Shown: in pieces, positions 51,985-61,132 of the stretch | Numbering within the stretch: the first letter of the stretch is position 1 | How the letters are laid out: each line of letters begins with the position of its first letter | Source of the DNA: Variovorax paradoxus | GTDB taxonomy: Bacteria > Pseudomonadota > Gammaproteobacteria > Burkholderiales > Burkholderiaceae_C | Reading direction: 5' to 3' | Assembly (NCBI RefSeq): GCF_018614875.1 | Contig: NZ_JAGGNW010000015.1 | Location: 1-64,000, forward strand | DNA: 64,000 nucleotides | The notes under the pieces: generated by a model | Databases searched by the model: none | Told to the model about the DNA's origin: nothing | What the model saw: the letters and a program-made list of their open reading frames with translations, nothing else | Position numbers and translations under genes: made by a program

Positions 51985-52710
51985 TCAGATGGCAGGCAAT
52001 CGCGAGTCTCCGATCCATCGCGCGTGCGCTGCGCTCAGGTGGTGGAGCATCGCGGCCAGTGCGGCCTGCGGGTCCCGCGCCTCGAGGCCGCGGTAGATCG
52101 CCTCGTGCTCCACGAAGGCGGCCTTCCACGCGTCGGCGTCTTCGGTGCGCGCGCTCATGCGCGACGAGATCGGGCTGTGCCGGCTGTCGAACAGTTCGCC
52201 GACGAGCCGCACCAGAACCGAGTTGCCCGTCATCTCGGCAATCGTGAGATGAAAGCGGCGGTCGTTCTCGAGCTGCGTACGGCCGTGCAGGCCGTCCTGG
52301 CGCATGGCCTCCAGGCTCTGCTTCACGCGTTCGAGGTTGTTCGGGGTCACGCGGGCGGCGGCCAGCGTGACCACCGAACCTTCGAGCATGGCGCGGGCCT
52401 GCATCATTTCCGACGGGCTTTCTCCCAGCGCCGACGTTCCGTGCTCGGCCGCACCCGGTGACGACGCGCAGACATACACGCCCGACCCCATCCGTATCTC
52501 GACGCGCCCGTCGATCTCCAGCGCGATGAGTGCCTCGCGCAGCGAAGGCCGCGACACACCCAATTGCAGAGCCAGTTCTCGTTCCGGCGGCAGTCGCACG
52601 CCGGCAGCCAGATTGCCGTGGTGGATGAAGGCGCGGATCTGGTCCGCGATCTGTTGGTAGAGCCGACGTGTGTCGGAGGCGGTTTTGGCGGGAGGGGCGA
52701 TGCGTTCCAT
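51985..52710 (-). CDS. GntR/FadR (FCD) regulator of the L-fucose cluster
   Basis: A 241-residue regulator. The winged helix is typical GntR: YQQIADQIRAFIHHGNLAAG, RLPPERELALQLGVSRPSLR, EALIALEIDGRVEIRMGSG. The C-terminal FCD domain has the metal/ligand His and Asp (ENDRRFHLTIAEMTGNSVLV, FVEHEAIYRGLEARDPQAA). It is divergent from the porin and the fucose genes, and the gap contains several TGGT-ACCA type half-sites, so it most likely represses the cluster until a pathway intermediate binds. Confidence 0.88.
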   Translation of the reverse strand: MERIAPPAKTASDTRRLYQQIADQIRAFIHHGNLAAGVRLPPERELALQLGVSRPSLREALIALEIDGRVEIRMGSGVYVCASSPGAAEHGTSALGESPSEMMQARAMLEGSVVTLAAARVTPNNLERVKQSLEAMRQDGLHGRTQLENDRRFHLTIAEMTGNSVLVRLVGELFDSRHSPISSRMSARTEDADAWKAAFVEHEAIYRGLEARDPQAALAAMLHHLSAAHARWIGDSRLPAI

Positions 52711-52729
52711 GGGCGACGACTAACCCGGC

Positions 52730-52877
52730 TTGTTTGGTCTGGCCGGTTGAGCATCGTAAACAGCGCCAGCCTGCGCACTGCGGCTCTTGTCACGGGGAAA
52801 ACCCGAAGAGGGTTTGTTCTGGTAAGGCCAATTTAGGCGTATGGCAAAGTGGTCATACCAAAATTGGCTTGACCAAT
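52730..52877. promoter_or_regulatory. Cluster of FadR-type operator sites
   Basis: Between the divergent regulator and porin genes there are at least four imperfect or perfect palindromes of the TGGT-N3-ACCA class: TTGGTCTGGCCGG (about 52734-52746), CTGGTAAGGCCAA (52819-52831), TGGTCATACCA (52850-52860, perfect arms) and ATTGGCTTGACCAAT (52863-52877, perfect 5-base arms). FCD-GntR proteins bind such sites. Confidence 0.6.
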
Positions 52878-52946
52878 CGGCATGGATCAGGCGCACGGGG
52901 GGGGGCGGGCACTCATTTCGTCAGCAATAACACTGGAGACAAGAAG

Positions 52947-54014
52947 ATGAAGATGGATTTCCGTTCCTTCGCGACCGTGAGCGCCCTGTGCGCCTGCTTC
53001 GGCATCGCCTCGACCGGCGCCCAGGCCCAAAGCAGCGTGACGCTCTACGGCCGCGCGGTCGCAGGCGTCGACTTCCAGAACAACATCGCCAACCCGGAGG
53101 GCAAGGGCCGCGGCAGGCTGTGGCGCGCGGCGGGCAACCAATGGGGCACCAGCATGCTGGGCTTCAAGGGCACGGAGGACCTCGGCGGCGGCCTGAGAGC
53201 GATGTTCGTGCTGGAGGGCGGCTTCGACCTGCCCAAGGCCAAGCCCAACGGCGCGGACATGCTGCTCAACCGGCGCGCCTATGTCGGCATCCAGGACAAC
53301 TGGGGCAAGGTGGTTTTCGGCAAGAACCTGTCGCTCGCCAATGACATCTGGTTCCTCGACCCCACCGGCCAGCAGTTCATCGGCACCGCCACGCTGGTGC
53401 GCGGACGCAACTGGGGCGGCAACGACAACGGCATCGAATACACGACGCCGACCTGGGGCGGCTTCAGCGCGACGCTGCAGACCGGACTGGGCGAGCAGGT
53501 CGACGGCTTCACCAAATTGCGCAAGGACGCCGTCTCTCTGGTTTATTCCGGCTCGTCGTTCGAAGTGCGCGCCATCTACGACGTGGCGCGCGACAAGAAC
53601 GGCAAGTACAGCGACCTGTGGGCCACCTCCAAGGAACTCACGCTGGGCGGCACCGCGACTTTCGACAAGCTCAAGCTGTTCACCGGCTACCAGCGCCTGT
53701 CGGCGCCGGATGCGCCGATCAATGCACCGAGCAAGGCCGACCACTACTGGGTCGGCGCGAACTACCAGGTGACGCCGTGGCTGACCGTGATCGGCTCGGT
53801 GTTCCGCGTCTCGACCGACAGGGCCGCGGGCAGCGCCAACCTCTACATGCTCGGCGCCAACTATGTGCTGTCCAAGCGCACGCTGCTCTATGCGTCGATA
53901 GGCAAGGTCTTCAACAGCTCGAACGCCAATTTCTCGGTCGAAGCCACCAACAACAACCCGGCCATGGGCGTGCGGCAGTCAGGCACCTACTACGGGATGG
54001 TCCACACGTTCTGA
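52947..54014 (+). CDS. Gram-negative trimeric porin (Burkholderiales type)
   Basis: A 355-residue outer-membrane porin. Signal peptide MKMDFRSFATVSALCACFG with cleavage at AQA-Q; then QSSVTLYGRAVAGVDFQNN, the usual first strand of Burkholderiales porins, and LGFKGTEDLGGGLRAMFVLE, RRAYVGIQDNWGKVVFGKN with the arginines of the eyelet region. The last residue is Phe, as required for assembly by the BAM complex. CTGGAGACAAGAAG precedes the start. It heads the fucose cluster and may serve sugar entry. Confidence 0.9.
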   Translation: MKMDFRSFATVSALCACFGIASTGAQAQSSVTLYGRAVAGVDFQNNIANPEGKGRGRLWRAAGNQWGTSMLGFKGTEDLGGGLRAMFVLEGGFDLPKAKPNGADMLLNRRAYVGIQDNWGKVVFGKNLSLANDIWFLDPTGQQFIGTATLVRGRNWGGNDNGIEYTTPTWGGFSATLQTGLGEQVDGFTKLRKDAVSLVYSGSSFEVRAIYDVARDKNGKYSDLWATSKELTLGGTATFDKLKLFTGYQRLSAPDAPINAPSKADHYWVGANYQVTPWLTVIGSVFRVSTDRAAGSANLYMLGANYVLSKRTLLYASIGKVFNSSNANFSVEATNNNPAMGVRQSGTYYGMVHTF

Positions 54015-54126
54015 GCCGGATTGCGCCCGCGCCAGGCATCGGCCGCAGGTGCCCTGCCTGCCTGGCGAAGGCGCCGGACGAATACGCCTTGCCACCGACC
54101 GGAGCCCCGACGATGATTTCAAGAGA

Positions 54127-55002
54127 ATGACGATACGCATCGATTCGCATCAGCATTTCTGGCGACCCGCGCGCGGCGACTACGCCTGGCTGCGCGCCGA
54201 TGTGCCGGCCCTCGCGCCGCTGGTGCGCAACTTCCTGCCCGAGGACCTGGCGCCGCTGCTGGCTGCGCACGGTGTGTCGCAGACCGTGCTGGTGCAAGCG
54301 GCCGATGCCGAGGCCGAGACCGACTTCATGCTGGGCCTTGCCGGGGACCATGCCAGCATCGCTGGCGTGGTCGGCTGGGTCGACCTGAGCCGGCCCGAGG
54401 CCGTCGCCTCGCTCGAGCGCATGGCGTGCCACCCGAAATTCAAGGGCGTGCGGCCCATGTTGCAAGACCTGCCCGAAGACGACTGGATCGTGCACGCGCC
54501 GCACCCCGATGCGCTGCAGGCGATGGTGCGCCTGGGCCTGCGCTTCGATGCGCTCGTGAAGCCGCGGCACCTGGCGCCGCTGCTGCGGTTCCTGCGCGAA
54601 TGGCCGCAACTGCCGGTGGTGATCGACCATGCGGCCAAGCCGCCGGTCGGCAGCGCCGATGGCGAAATCTTCGCCGCGTGGCGCCGGCAGATGCGCGAGA
54701 TCGCCGCGTTGCCGCAGGTCTGCTGCAAGTTCTCTGGCCTCTGGACCGAGGCGCCGTCCTCCATGCACCGCGATGCGGAGGTCGTCACCCACGCGGTGCG
54801 CCCCATCTGGGACCACCTGCTCGAATGCTTCGGCCCCGCACGCCTGATGTGGGGCAGCGACTGGCCGGTGCTCACGCTGGCCGGCGACTACGCGAACTGG
54901 ATCGACGTCAGCGAGGCCTGCATCGGCAGCCTCTCGCCCGACGAGCAGGCACAGGTCTGGGGCTGCGCCGCGCAGCGCTTTTACGGACTCGTGCCGAACT
55001 GA
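54127..55002 (+). CDS. L-fucono-1,5-lactonase (amidohydrolase, COG3618)
   Basis: A 291-residue amidohydrolase of the COG3618 group. Metal-site motifs: IDSHQHFWRP at the start (H-x-H), VVIDHAAKPPVG (His), and LMWGSDWPVLTLAG (Asp) near the end. In Burkholderia, homologues in this genomic context open L-fucono-1,5-lactone to L-fuconate. The ATG at 54127 gives the family N-terminus. The following ABC gene starts 5 bases after the stop, so it belongs to the fucose operon. Confidence 0.85.
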   Translation: MTIRIDSHQHFWRPARGDYAWLRADVPALAPLVRNFLPEDLAPLLAAHGVSQTVLVQAADAEAETDFMLGLAGDHASIAGVVGWVDLSRPEAVASLERMACHPKFKGVRPMLQDLPEDDWIVHAPHPDALQAMVRLGLRFDALVKPRHLAPLLRFLREWPQLPVVIDHAAKPPVGSADGEIFAAWRRQMREIAALPQVCCKFSGLWTEAPSSMHRDAEVVTHAVRPIWDHLLECFGPARLMWGSDWPVLTLAGDYANWIDVSEACIGSLSPDEQAQVWGCAAQRFYGLVPN

Positions 55003-55007
55003 AGAAC

Positions 55008-56531
55008 ATGCAACCCATCGTCATCCTCCGCAATCTCGGCAAATCGTTCGCCGGCGTGCGCGCGCTCGACCGTGCGCAGTTCGATCTGCTGCCCGGCGAA
55101 GTCCACGCGCTCATGGGCGAGAACGGCGCGGGCAAGTCCACGCTGATGAAAGTTCTCGCAGGCGTCTACCGCAAGGACTCGGGCGAGATCGAGTTCGACG
55201 GCCGGCCCGTGGACATCGAGAGCCCGCGCGCCGCGCAGGCGCTGGGCATCGGGATCATTCATCAGGAACTCAACCTGATGAACCACCTGAGCGCCGCGCA
55301 GAACATCTTCATCGGCCGCGAGCCGCGCGGCGCGCTCGGCCTCTTCGTCGACGAGGAAGCCATGCGCCGCGAGGCGCAGCGCATCTTCGAGCGCATGAAC
55401 CTGCGGCTCGACCCGCGCACGCCCGTGGGCGAACTCACCGTCGCCAAGCAGCAGATGGTCGAGATCGCCAAGGCGCTCTCGTTCGATTCGCGCGTGCTCA
55501 TCATGGACGAGCCCACGGCCGCGCTGAACAACGAGGAGGTGGCCGATCTGTTCCGCATCATCGGCCAGCTCAAGTCGCAGGGCGTGGCCATCGTCTACAT
55601 CTCGCACAAGATGGACGAGCTGCAGCGCATTGCCGACCGCGTGACCGTGATGCGCGACGGCCAGTACATCGCCACCGTGCCGATGGCCACGACGCCCATG
55701 GATACGCTGATCGCAATGATGGTGGGCCGCCAGCTCGCCGAGGTGGAGAACGATTTTCCCGACACCTCGGGCCACGAGATCGTGCTCGAGGCCCGGGGCA
55801 TCACGCGCGGCGCGATGGTGCGCGATGCGAGCTTCGTGCTGCGCAAGGGAGAGATCCTGGGCTTCGCGGGCCTGATGGGCGCGGGCCGCACCGAGCTCGC
55901 GCGCGCCGTGTTCGGCGCCGACGCCCTCGATGCCGGCGAGGTCTTTGTGAACGGCCGCAAGGTGTCGATCAGATCGCCCGAGGACGCGGTGTCGCACGGC
56001 ATCGGCTATCTCTCGGAAGACCGCAAGCACTTCGGCCTGGCCACGGGCATGGATGTGGAGACCAACATTGCGCTCGCGAGCATGAAGCGCTTTCTGTCGT
56101 TGGGCTTCTTCGTCGACCAGGCCGCCATCGAAGCCGAGGGCCGGCGCTATGTGAAGCAGCTCGCCATCAAGACGCCCTCCGGCCGCCAGCAGGTGCGGCT
56201 GCTGTCGGGCGGTAACCAGCAGAAGATCGTCATCGCCAAGTGGCTGCTGCGCGACTGCAGCGTGCTCTTCTTCGACGAGCCCACGCGCGGGATCGACGTC
56301 GGCGCCAAGGCCGAGATCTACAAGCTGCTGCACACGCTGGCGGCCGAGGGCAAGGCGATCGCCATCATTTCCTCGGAGCTGCCCGAGATCCTGCGCATGA
56401 GCCACCGCGTGCTCGTGATGTGCGAAGGCCGCATCACCGGCGAGCTCGCCGGCCGCGAAGCCACGCAGGAAAAGATCATGCAGCTCGCCACGCGGCGCCA
56501 GGCCACGGCCGACGCAGCCATGCCTTCCTGA
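55008..56531 (+). CDS. Sugar ABC importer, duplicated ATPase subunit (RbsA-like)
   Basis: A 507-residue protein with two fused ABC domains. First: GENGAGKSTLMKVLAG (Walker A), VGELTVAKQQMVEIAKALSF (signature region), LIMDEPTAALNN (Walker B). Second: degenerate Walker A GLMGAGRTELARAVFG, but good signature LLSGGNQQKIVIAKWLL and FFDEPTRGIDVG. One normal and one degenerate site is usual in RbsA/MglA-type subunits. It lies between the lactonase and the permease genes in the fucose operon. Confidence 0.92.
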   Translation: MQPIVILRNLGKSFAGVRALDRAQFDLLPGEVHALMGENGAGKSTLMKVLAGVYRKDSGEIEFDGRPVDIESPRAAQALGIGIIHQELNLMNHLSAAQNIFIGREPRGALGLFVDEEAMRREAQRIFERMNLRLDPRTPVGELTVAKQQMVEIAKALSFDSRVLIMDEPTAALNNEEVADLFRIIGQLKSQGVAIVYISHKMDELQRIADRVTVMRDGQYIATVPMATTPMDTLIAMMVGRQLAEVENDFPDTSGHEIVLEARGITRGAMVRDASFVLRKGEILGFAGLMGAGRTELARAVFGADALDAGEVFVNGRKVSIRSPEDAVSHGIGYLSEDRKHFGLATGMDVETNIALASMKRFLSLGFFVDQAAIEAEGRRYVKQLAIKTPSGRQQVRLLSGGNQQKIVIAKWLLRDCSVLFFDEPTRGIDVGAKAEIYKLLHTLAAEGKAIAIISSELPEILRMSHRVLVMCEGRITGELAGREATQEKIMQLATRRQATADAAMPS

Positions 56532-56565
56532 CCTTCTCGATGAAAACGACCGGAGACTTTCTTCC

Positions 56566-57606
56566 ATGACCCAGCCCGCCACCGCCGGCACCCTCGCCAC
56601 CGCGAGCGCTTCTTCGGCCACCACGCTGAGGGCGCGCCTGTTCCGTCCCGCCACGCGCCAGAAGCTGCTGGCCTTTGCCAGCCTCGTCGTGCTGATCGTG
56701 TTCTTCAGCATCGCCTCGCCGCAGTTCCTGCAGACCGACAACCTCGTGAGCATCCTGCAATCGACCGCGGTCAACGGCGTGCTCGCCATTGCGTGCACCT
56801 TCGTCATCATCACCGCGGGCATCGATCTGTCGGTGGGCACGCTCATGACCTTCTGCGCCGTCATGGCCGGCGTGGTGCTGACCTACATGGGCATGCCGCT
56901 CGCGCTCGGCATCGCCGCGGCGATCCTGTTCGGCGCGCTCGCGGGCTTCGTCTCGGGCGTGCTGATCGCCAAGCTCAAGATCCCGCCCTTCATCGCGACG
57001 CTGGGCATGATGATGCTGCTCAAGGGCCTGTCGCTGGTGATCTCGGGCACCAAGCCGATCTACTTCAACGACACGCCGGACTTCCCCGCAATTTCGCAGG
57101 ATTCGCTGATCGGCTACTTCATTCCGTCGCTGCCGATTCCGAACGCGGTGCTGATCCTGTTCCTGGTGGCGGTGGCTGCGAGCATCCTGCTCAACAAGAC
57201 GCTGCTCGGCCGCTACACCTTCGCGCTCGGCAGCAACGAAGAGGCGGTTCGCCTGTCGGGTGTCAACGTCGACTTCTGGAAGATCCTGGTCTACACCGTG
57301 AGCGGCGGCATCTGCGGCATCGCGGGCCTGCTCATCGCCTCGCGCCTCAACTCGGCGCAACCCGCGCTGGGCCAGGGCTACGAGCTCGATGCCATCGCGG
57401 CAGTGGTGATCGGCGGCACCTCGCTGAGCGGCGGCACCGGCACCATCGTGGGCACCATCATCGGTGCCTTCATCATGAGCGTGCTGATCAACGGCCTGCG
57501 CATCCTGTCGGTCGCGCAGGAGTGGCAGACCGTGGTCACGGGCGTGATCATCATCCTGGCCGTGTACGCCGATATCCTGCGCCGCCGCGGCGGCAGCAAG
57601 GCCTGA
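56566..57606 (+). CDS. Sugar ABC importer permease (RbsC-like)
   Basis: A 346-residue inner-membrane permease of the branched-chain/ribose type (BPD_transp_2). Eight to ten hydrophobic segments. Family blocks: IASPQFLQTDNLVSILQ, ITAGIDLSVGTLMTFCAVMA, IPPFIATLGMMMLLKGLSL, GSNEEAVRLSGVNVDFWKIL (ATPase contact loop) and AAVVIGGTSLSGGTGTIVGT. Cytoplasmic N-terminal tail is about 40 residues long. It follows the ATPase gene by 34 bases. Confidence 0.92.
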   Translation: MTQPATAGTLATASASSATTLRARLFRPATRQKLLAFASLVVLIVFFSIASPQFLQTDNLVSILQSTAVNGVLAIACTFVIITAGIDLSVGTLMTFCAVMAGVVLTYMGMPLALGIAAAILFGALAGFVSGVLIAKLKIPPFIATLGMMMLLKGLSLVISGTKPIYFNDTPDFPAISQDSLIGYFIPSLPIPNAVLILFLVAVAASILLNKTLLGRYTFALGSNEEAVRLSGVNVDFWKILVYTVSGGICGIAGLLIASRLNSAQPALGQGYELDAIAAVVIGGTSLSGGTGTIVGTIIGAFIMSVLINGLRILSVAQEWQTVVTGVIIILAVYADILRRRGGSKA

Positions 57607-57640
57607 GTTTTTTCCTCATCACAACCAACGGAGACATCGC

Positions 57641-58609
57641 ATGATCCAGAGAAGAGCACTGACCACCGCCCTCGGCAGCTTATTCGGCGCAGCCCTGATC
57701 GGACTGGGCGCCGCATCGGTGGCACAGGCGCAGACGCAGGAGGTCTACATACCGCTCGTGTCCAAGGGCTTCCAGCACCAGTTCTGGCAGGCCGTCAAGC
57801 TGGGTGCCGAGCAGGCCGGCAAGGACCTCAAGGTCAAGGTCAGCTTCGAAGGCCCCGAGTCGGAGTCGATGGTCGACAAGCAGATCGACATGCTCTCGGC
57901 CGCGCTCGCGAAGAAGCCGCAGGCCATCGGCTTTGCCGCGCTCGACAGCCAGGCCGCCATTCCGCTGCTGAAGAAGGCGCAGGCCGCGAAGATCCCGGTG
58001 GTGGCCTTCGACTCGGGCGTGGACAGCGACATTCCCGTCACCACCACCAGCACCGACAACAAGGCAGCCGCTGCGCTCGCCGCCGACAAGATGGCCGAGC
58101 TGATCGGCAAGTCGGGCGAGGTCGCGCTCGTGGTGCACGACCAGACCAGCCGCACCGGCATGGACCGGCGCGACGGCTTCGTGAACCGCATCAAGTCGAC
58201 CTACCCGAACATCAAGATCGTGAGCGTGCAGTACGGCGGCGGCGACCAGCTCAAGTCGACCGAAATCACCAAGTCGATCCTGCAGGCCTCGCCCAACCTC
58301 AAGGGCATCTTCGGCGCCAACGAGGGCTCCGCCATCGGCGTGGTCAACGGCGTGAAGGAGATGAAGCGCAACGGCAAGGTCATCATCATCGGCTACGACT
58401 CGGGCAAACAGCAGAAGAACGCGATCATGGACGGCAGCATGGCCGGCGCGATCACCCAGAACCCCGTGGGCATGGGCTACAAGACCGTGGAGATGGCGGT
58501 GAAGGCCACCAAGGGCGAAAAGCTGCCCAAGGTGGTCGACACCGGCTTCTACTGGTACGACAAGACGAACATCGCCGACCCCAAGATTGCCGCGGTGCTG
58601 TATGACTGA
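57641..58609 (+). CDS. Sugar ABC importer periplasmic binding protein (RbsB-like)
   Basis: A 322-residue periplasmic binding protein of the ribose/galactose group. Signal peptide with core ALGSLFGAALIGLGAASV and cleavage at AQA-Q. Blocks: VYIPLVSKGFQHQFWQAVKL, SESMVDKQIDMLSAALAKKP, GFAALDSQAAIPLLKKAQ, IPVVAFDSGVDSD, GIFGANEGSAIGVVNGVKEM, GYDSGKQQKNAIMDGSMAGA. By context it binds L-fucose or a related 6-deoxysugar. GGAGACATCGC precedes the ATG. The order ATPase, permease, binding protein is unusual, as the receptor gene often comes first. Confidence 0.92.
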   Translation: MIQRRALTTALGSLFGAALIGLGAASVAQAQTQEVYIPLVSKGFQHQFWQAVKLGAEQAGKDLKVKVSFEGPESESMVDKQIDMLSAALAKKPQAIGFAALDSQAAIPLLKKAQAAKIPVVAFDSGVDSDIPVTTTSTDNKAAAALAADKMAELIGKSGEVALVVHDQTSRTGMDRRDGFVNRIKSTYPNIKIVSVQYGGGDQLKSTEITKSILQASPNLKGIFGANEGSAIGVVNGVKEMKRNGKVIIIGYDSGKQQKNAIMDGSMAGAITQNPVGMGYKTVEMAVKATKGEKLPKVVDTGFYWYDKTNIADPKIAAVLYD

Positions 58610-58633
58610 TCTCCTGCCGGCGAGGAAGAGCTC

Positions 58634-59914
58634 ATGACCATTGTTCGATCCATGCGCGTGCTCGACGTGCGCTTTCCCACTTCGCAGCATCTGGACGGCT
58701 CCGATGCGATGAACCCCGACCCGGATTACTCCGCGGCGTACGTCGTGCTCGAAACCGACCGGCCGGGGCTCGAAGGCCACGGCCTCACATTCACCATCGG
58801 CCGCGGCAACGAGATCTGTTGCGCGGCCATCGAAGCGATGCGCCATCTGGTCGTCGGGCTCGACCTGCAGTGGGTGGCCGAGGACATGGGGCGCTTCTGG
58901 CGGCACGTGACCTCCGACAGCCAGCTGCGCTGGATCGGCCCCGACAAGGGCGCCATCCATCTTGCGACCGGCGCGGTGGTCAATGCGATGTGGGACCTGT
59001 GGGCCAAGTCCGAAGGCAAGCCGGTGTGGCAACTGGTAGCCGACATGAGCCCCGAAGAACTGGTGCGCTGCATCGATTTTCGCTACATCACCGACTGCGT
59101 CACGCCCGAGGAGGCGCTCGCGCTGCTGCGCGATGCGGCCGTCGGAAAGGCCGAACGCATCGCCACGCTGAAGGCCGAGGGCTACCCCTGCTACACCACG
59201 TCGGCCGGCTGGCTCGGCTACTCCGACGAGAAGCTGCGGCGGCTGGCGCAGGAGGCCGTCGATGCAGGCTTCAACCACATCAAGCTCAAGGTGGGACGCG
59301 ACCTGCAGGACGACATCCGCCGGCTGACGGTGGCGCGCGAGGTGCTCGGGCCCGACCGCCACCTGATGATCGACGCCAACCAGGTCTGGGAGGTCGACCA
59401 GGCCATCGACTGGGTGCGGCAACTGGCCTTCGCCAAGCCGTGGTTCATCGAGGAGCCGACAAGCCCCGACGACGTCGAAGGCCACCGCAAGATCCGCGAA
59501 GGCATCGCACCGGTAGTGAAGGTGGCCACGGGCGAGATGTGCCAGAACCGAATCATGTTCAAGCAGTTCATCATGCGCGGCGCCATCGACGTGGTGCAGA
59601 TCGATTCATGCCGGCTCGGCGGCGTGAACGAAATTCTCGCGGTCATGCTGATGGCCGCGAAGTACAAGCTGCCCGTGTGCCCGCACGCCGGGGGCGTGGG
59701 CCTGTGCGAGTACGTGCAGCATCTGTCGATGATCGACTACCTGTGCATCTCGGGCACGCGTGAAGGGCGGGTGATCGAGTATGTGGACCACCTGCACGAG
59801 CACTTCGTCGAGCCCTGCGAGATTCGCGGTGCGGCGTACATGCCGCCAAAAGCAGCGGGCTTCTCGATCACGATGAAGCCCGAGTCGCTCGAGCACTATC
59901 GCTTTCGCGGGTGA
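58634..59914 (+). CDS. fucD: L-fuconate dehydratase (enolase superfamily)
   Basis: Dehydrates L-fuconate to 2-keto-3-deoxy-L-fuconate. 426 residues; an N-terminal capping domain with the Met/Asp-rich loop (TSQHLDGSDAMNPDPDYSAA, typical of L-fuconate dehydratase), then the barrel: NHIKLKVGRDLQDD (catalytic Lys-x-Lys), LMIDANQVWEVDQAIDWV (Asp metal ligand), FIEEPTSPDDVEGHRKI (Glu), VATGEMCQNRIMFKQF (Glu) and CPHAGGVGLCEYVQH (catalytic His). Length and all motifs match the family. In the fucose operon after the ABC genes. Confidence 0.94.
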   Translation: MTIVRSMRVLDVRFPTSQHLDGSDAMNPDPDYSAAYVVLETDRPGLEGHGLTFTIGRGNEICCAAIEAMRHLVVGLDLQWVAEDMGRFWRHVTSDSQLRWIGPDKGAIHLATGAVVNAMWDLWAKSEGKPVWQLVADMSPEELVRCIDFRYITDCVTPEEALALLRDAAVGKAERIATLKAEGYPCYTTSAGWLGYSDEKLRRLAQEAVDAGFNHIKLKVGRDLQDDIRRLTVAREVLGPDRHLMIDANQVWEVDQAIDWVRQLAFAKPWFIEEPTSPDDVEGHRKIREGIAPVVKVATGEMCQNRIMFKQFIMRGAIDVVQIDSCRLGGVNEILAVMLMAAKYKLPVCPHAGGVGLCEYVQHLSMIDYLCISGTREGRVIEYVDHLHEHFVEPCEIRGAAYMPPKAAGFSITMKPESLEHYRFRG

Positions 59915-59942
59915 ACGGAAAAAAGAAAGGCAGCGCGCAAGC

Positions 59943-60719
59943 ATGGATCTGCATCTGAAAGACAAGGTGGTGATCGTCACCGGTGGCGGCAGCGGCATCG
60001 GCGCGGCCATCTCGATGACGTTGGCGCAAGAGGGCGCGGTGCCGGTGATCTGCGGCAAGAACCCGCTCGACGCGCCTTTTGAAGAGGCACTGCGCGCCCT
60101 TCAGCCGCGTGCTAAGTTCATCCAGTTCGAACTGATGGAAGAGGCGGCCTGCGCCAGCGCGGTCGCCGAGGCCGCCGCCGAGTTCGGCCGCATCGACGGG
60201 TTGGTCAACAACGCCGGCGTCAACGACAGCGTGGGGCTCGAAGCCGGGCGCGATGCGTTCGTCATGTCGCTCGAACGCAACCTCGTGCATTGCTACGTCA
60301 TGGCCCACCACTGCCTGCCGCACCTGAAGGCGAGCCGCGGCGCCATCGTCAACATCTCGTCGAAGACGGCGGTGACGGGGCAGGGCAATACCAGCGGCTA
60401 CACCGCGGCCAAGGGCGCGCAGCTGTCGCTGACGCGCGAGTGGGCCGCATCGCTGCTGGCGGACGGCGTACGCGTCAATGCCGTGATTCCGGCCGAGGTG
60501 ATGACGCCGCTGTACCAACGGTGGATCTCCGGGTTCGACGAGCCGGACCGCAAGCTCGCCGAGATCACCGACAAGATCCCGCTCGGCCACCGGATGACGA
60601 CGGCGCAGGAGATCGCGGACAACGTGGTATTCCTGTTGTCGGAGCGGGCGTCGCACACCACGGGGCAGTGGGTGTTCGTGGACGGCGGGTATACGCATCT
60701 GGACCGGGCGTTGACCTGA
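59943..60719 (+). CDS. Short-chain dehydrogenase, probable L-fucose dehydrogenase
   Basis: A 258-residue classical SDR. Cofactor motif VTGGGSGIGAAISMT, NNAG at about residue 90, catalytic SSKTAV (Ser) and YTAAKG (Tyr-x-x-x-Lys), and VDGGYTHLDRAL at the end. The whole pattern closely resembles the Burkholderia SDR from fucose clusters that oxidises L-fucose at C1 to the lactone. An alternative is 2-keto-3-deoxy-L-fuconate 4-dehydrogenase, also an SDR. It follows fucD by 28 bases. Confidence 0.82.
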   Translation: MDLHLKDKVVIVTGGGSGIGAAISMTLAQEGAVPVICGKNPLDAPFEEALRALQPRAKFIQFELMEEAACASAVAEAAAEFGRIDGLVNNAGVNDSVGLEAGRDAFVMSLERNLVHCYVMAHHCLPHLKASRGAIVNISSKTAVTGQGNTSGYTAAKGAQLSLTREWAASLLADGVRVNAVIPAEVMTPLYQRWISGFDEPDRKLAEITDKIPLGHRMTTAQEIADNVVFLLSERASHTTGQWVFVDGGYTHLDRALT

Positions 60720-60728
60720 GTTGGACCC

Positions 60729-61058
60729 ATGCGCCATTGCCTTGCCCTTGACCTCAAAGACGACCCGGCGTTGATCGCCCAGTACGAGGCCTATCACCGC
60801 AGCATCTGGCCCGAGGTGCGCGCGCACCTGCGTGCCCACGGCGTGACGGGGATGGAGATCTACCGGCTGGGCACGCGGATGGTGATGCTGATGGAGACGG
60901 ACGACGCGCGGTATGACGCCGAGGCGATGGCGCTGGCTTCGCGGGACGATCCGAAGATTCGAGAGTGGGAGGAACTGATGTGGAAGTTTCAGGCGCCTAC
61001 GCCCTGGACGCCCGAAGGGCAGAAGTGGGTGACCATGGAGCGGATATTCGAACTGTAG
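60729..61058 (+). CDS. L-rhamnose/L-fucose mutarotase family protein
   Basis: A 109-residue protein of the RhaM (DUF718) family, which interconverts alpha and beta anomers of 6-deoxysugars. Family pattern: RHCLALDLKDDPALIAQYEA, YHRSIWPEVRAHLRAHG (catalytic His), MEIYRLGTRMVMLMETDD, and WEELMWKFQAPTPWTPEG. It is the last gene of the fucose operon, 9 bases after the SDR, where it would supply the beta-pyranose to the dehydrogenase. Convergent with the next regulator. Confidence 0.9.
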   Translation: MRHCLALDLKDDPALIAQYEAYHRSIWPEVRAHLRAHGVTGMEIYRLGTRMVMLMETDDARYDAEAMALASRDDPKIREWEELMWKFQAPTPWTPEGQKWVTMERIFEL

Positions 61059-61132
61059 GTGCCTGCGGCCCTGAGACTCGCTGAAGGACTGACCGGGTTG
61101 GGTGCGTGCCTCAGCCCGGAGTTCGCGCGGAC

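Noticed and set aside
54981..56864. 627-residue minus-strand frame opposite the sugar ABC ATPase
   Set aside because: The plus strand has both Walker motifs and ABC signatures; the minus frame is an antisense shadow.
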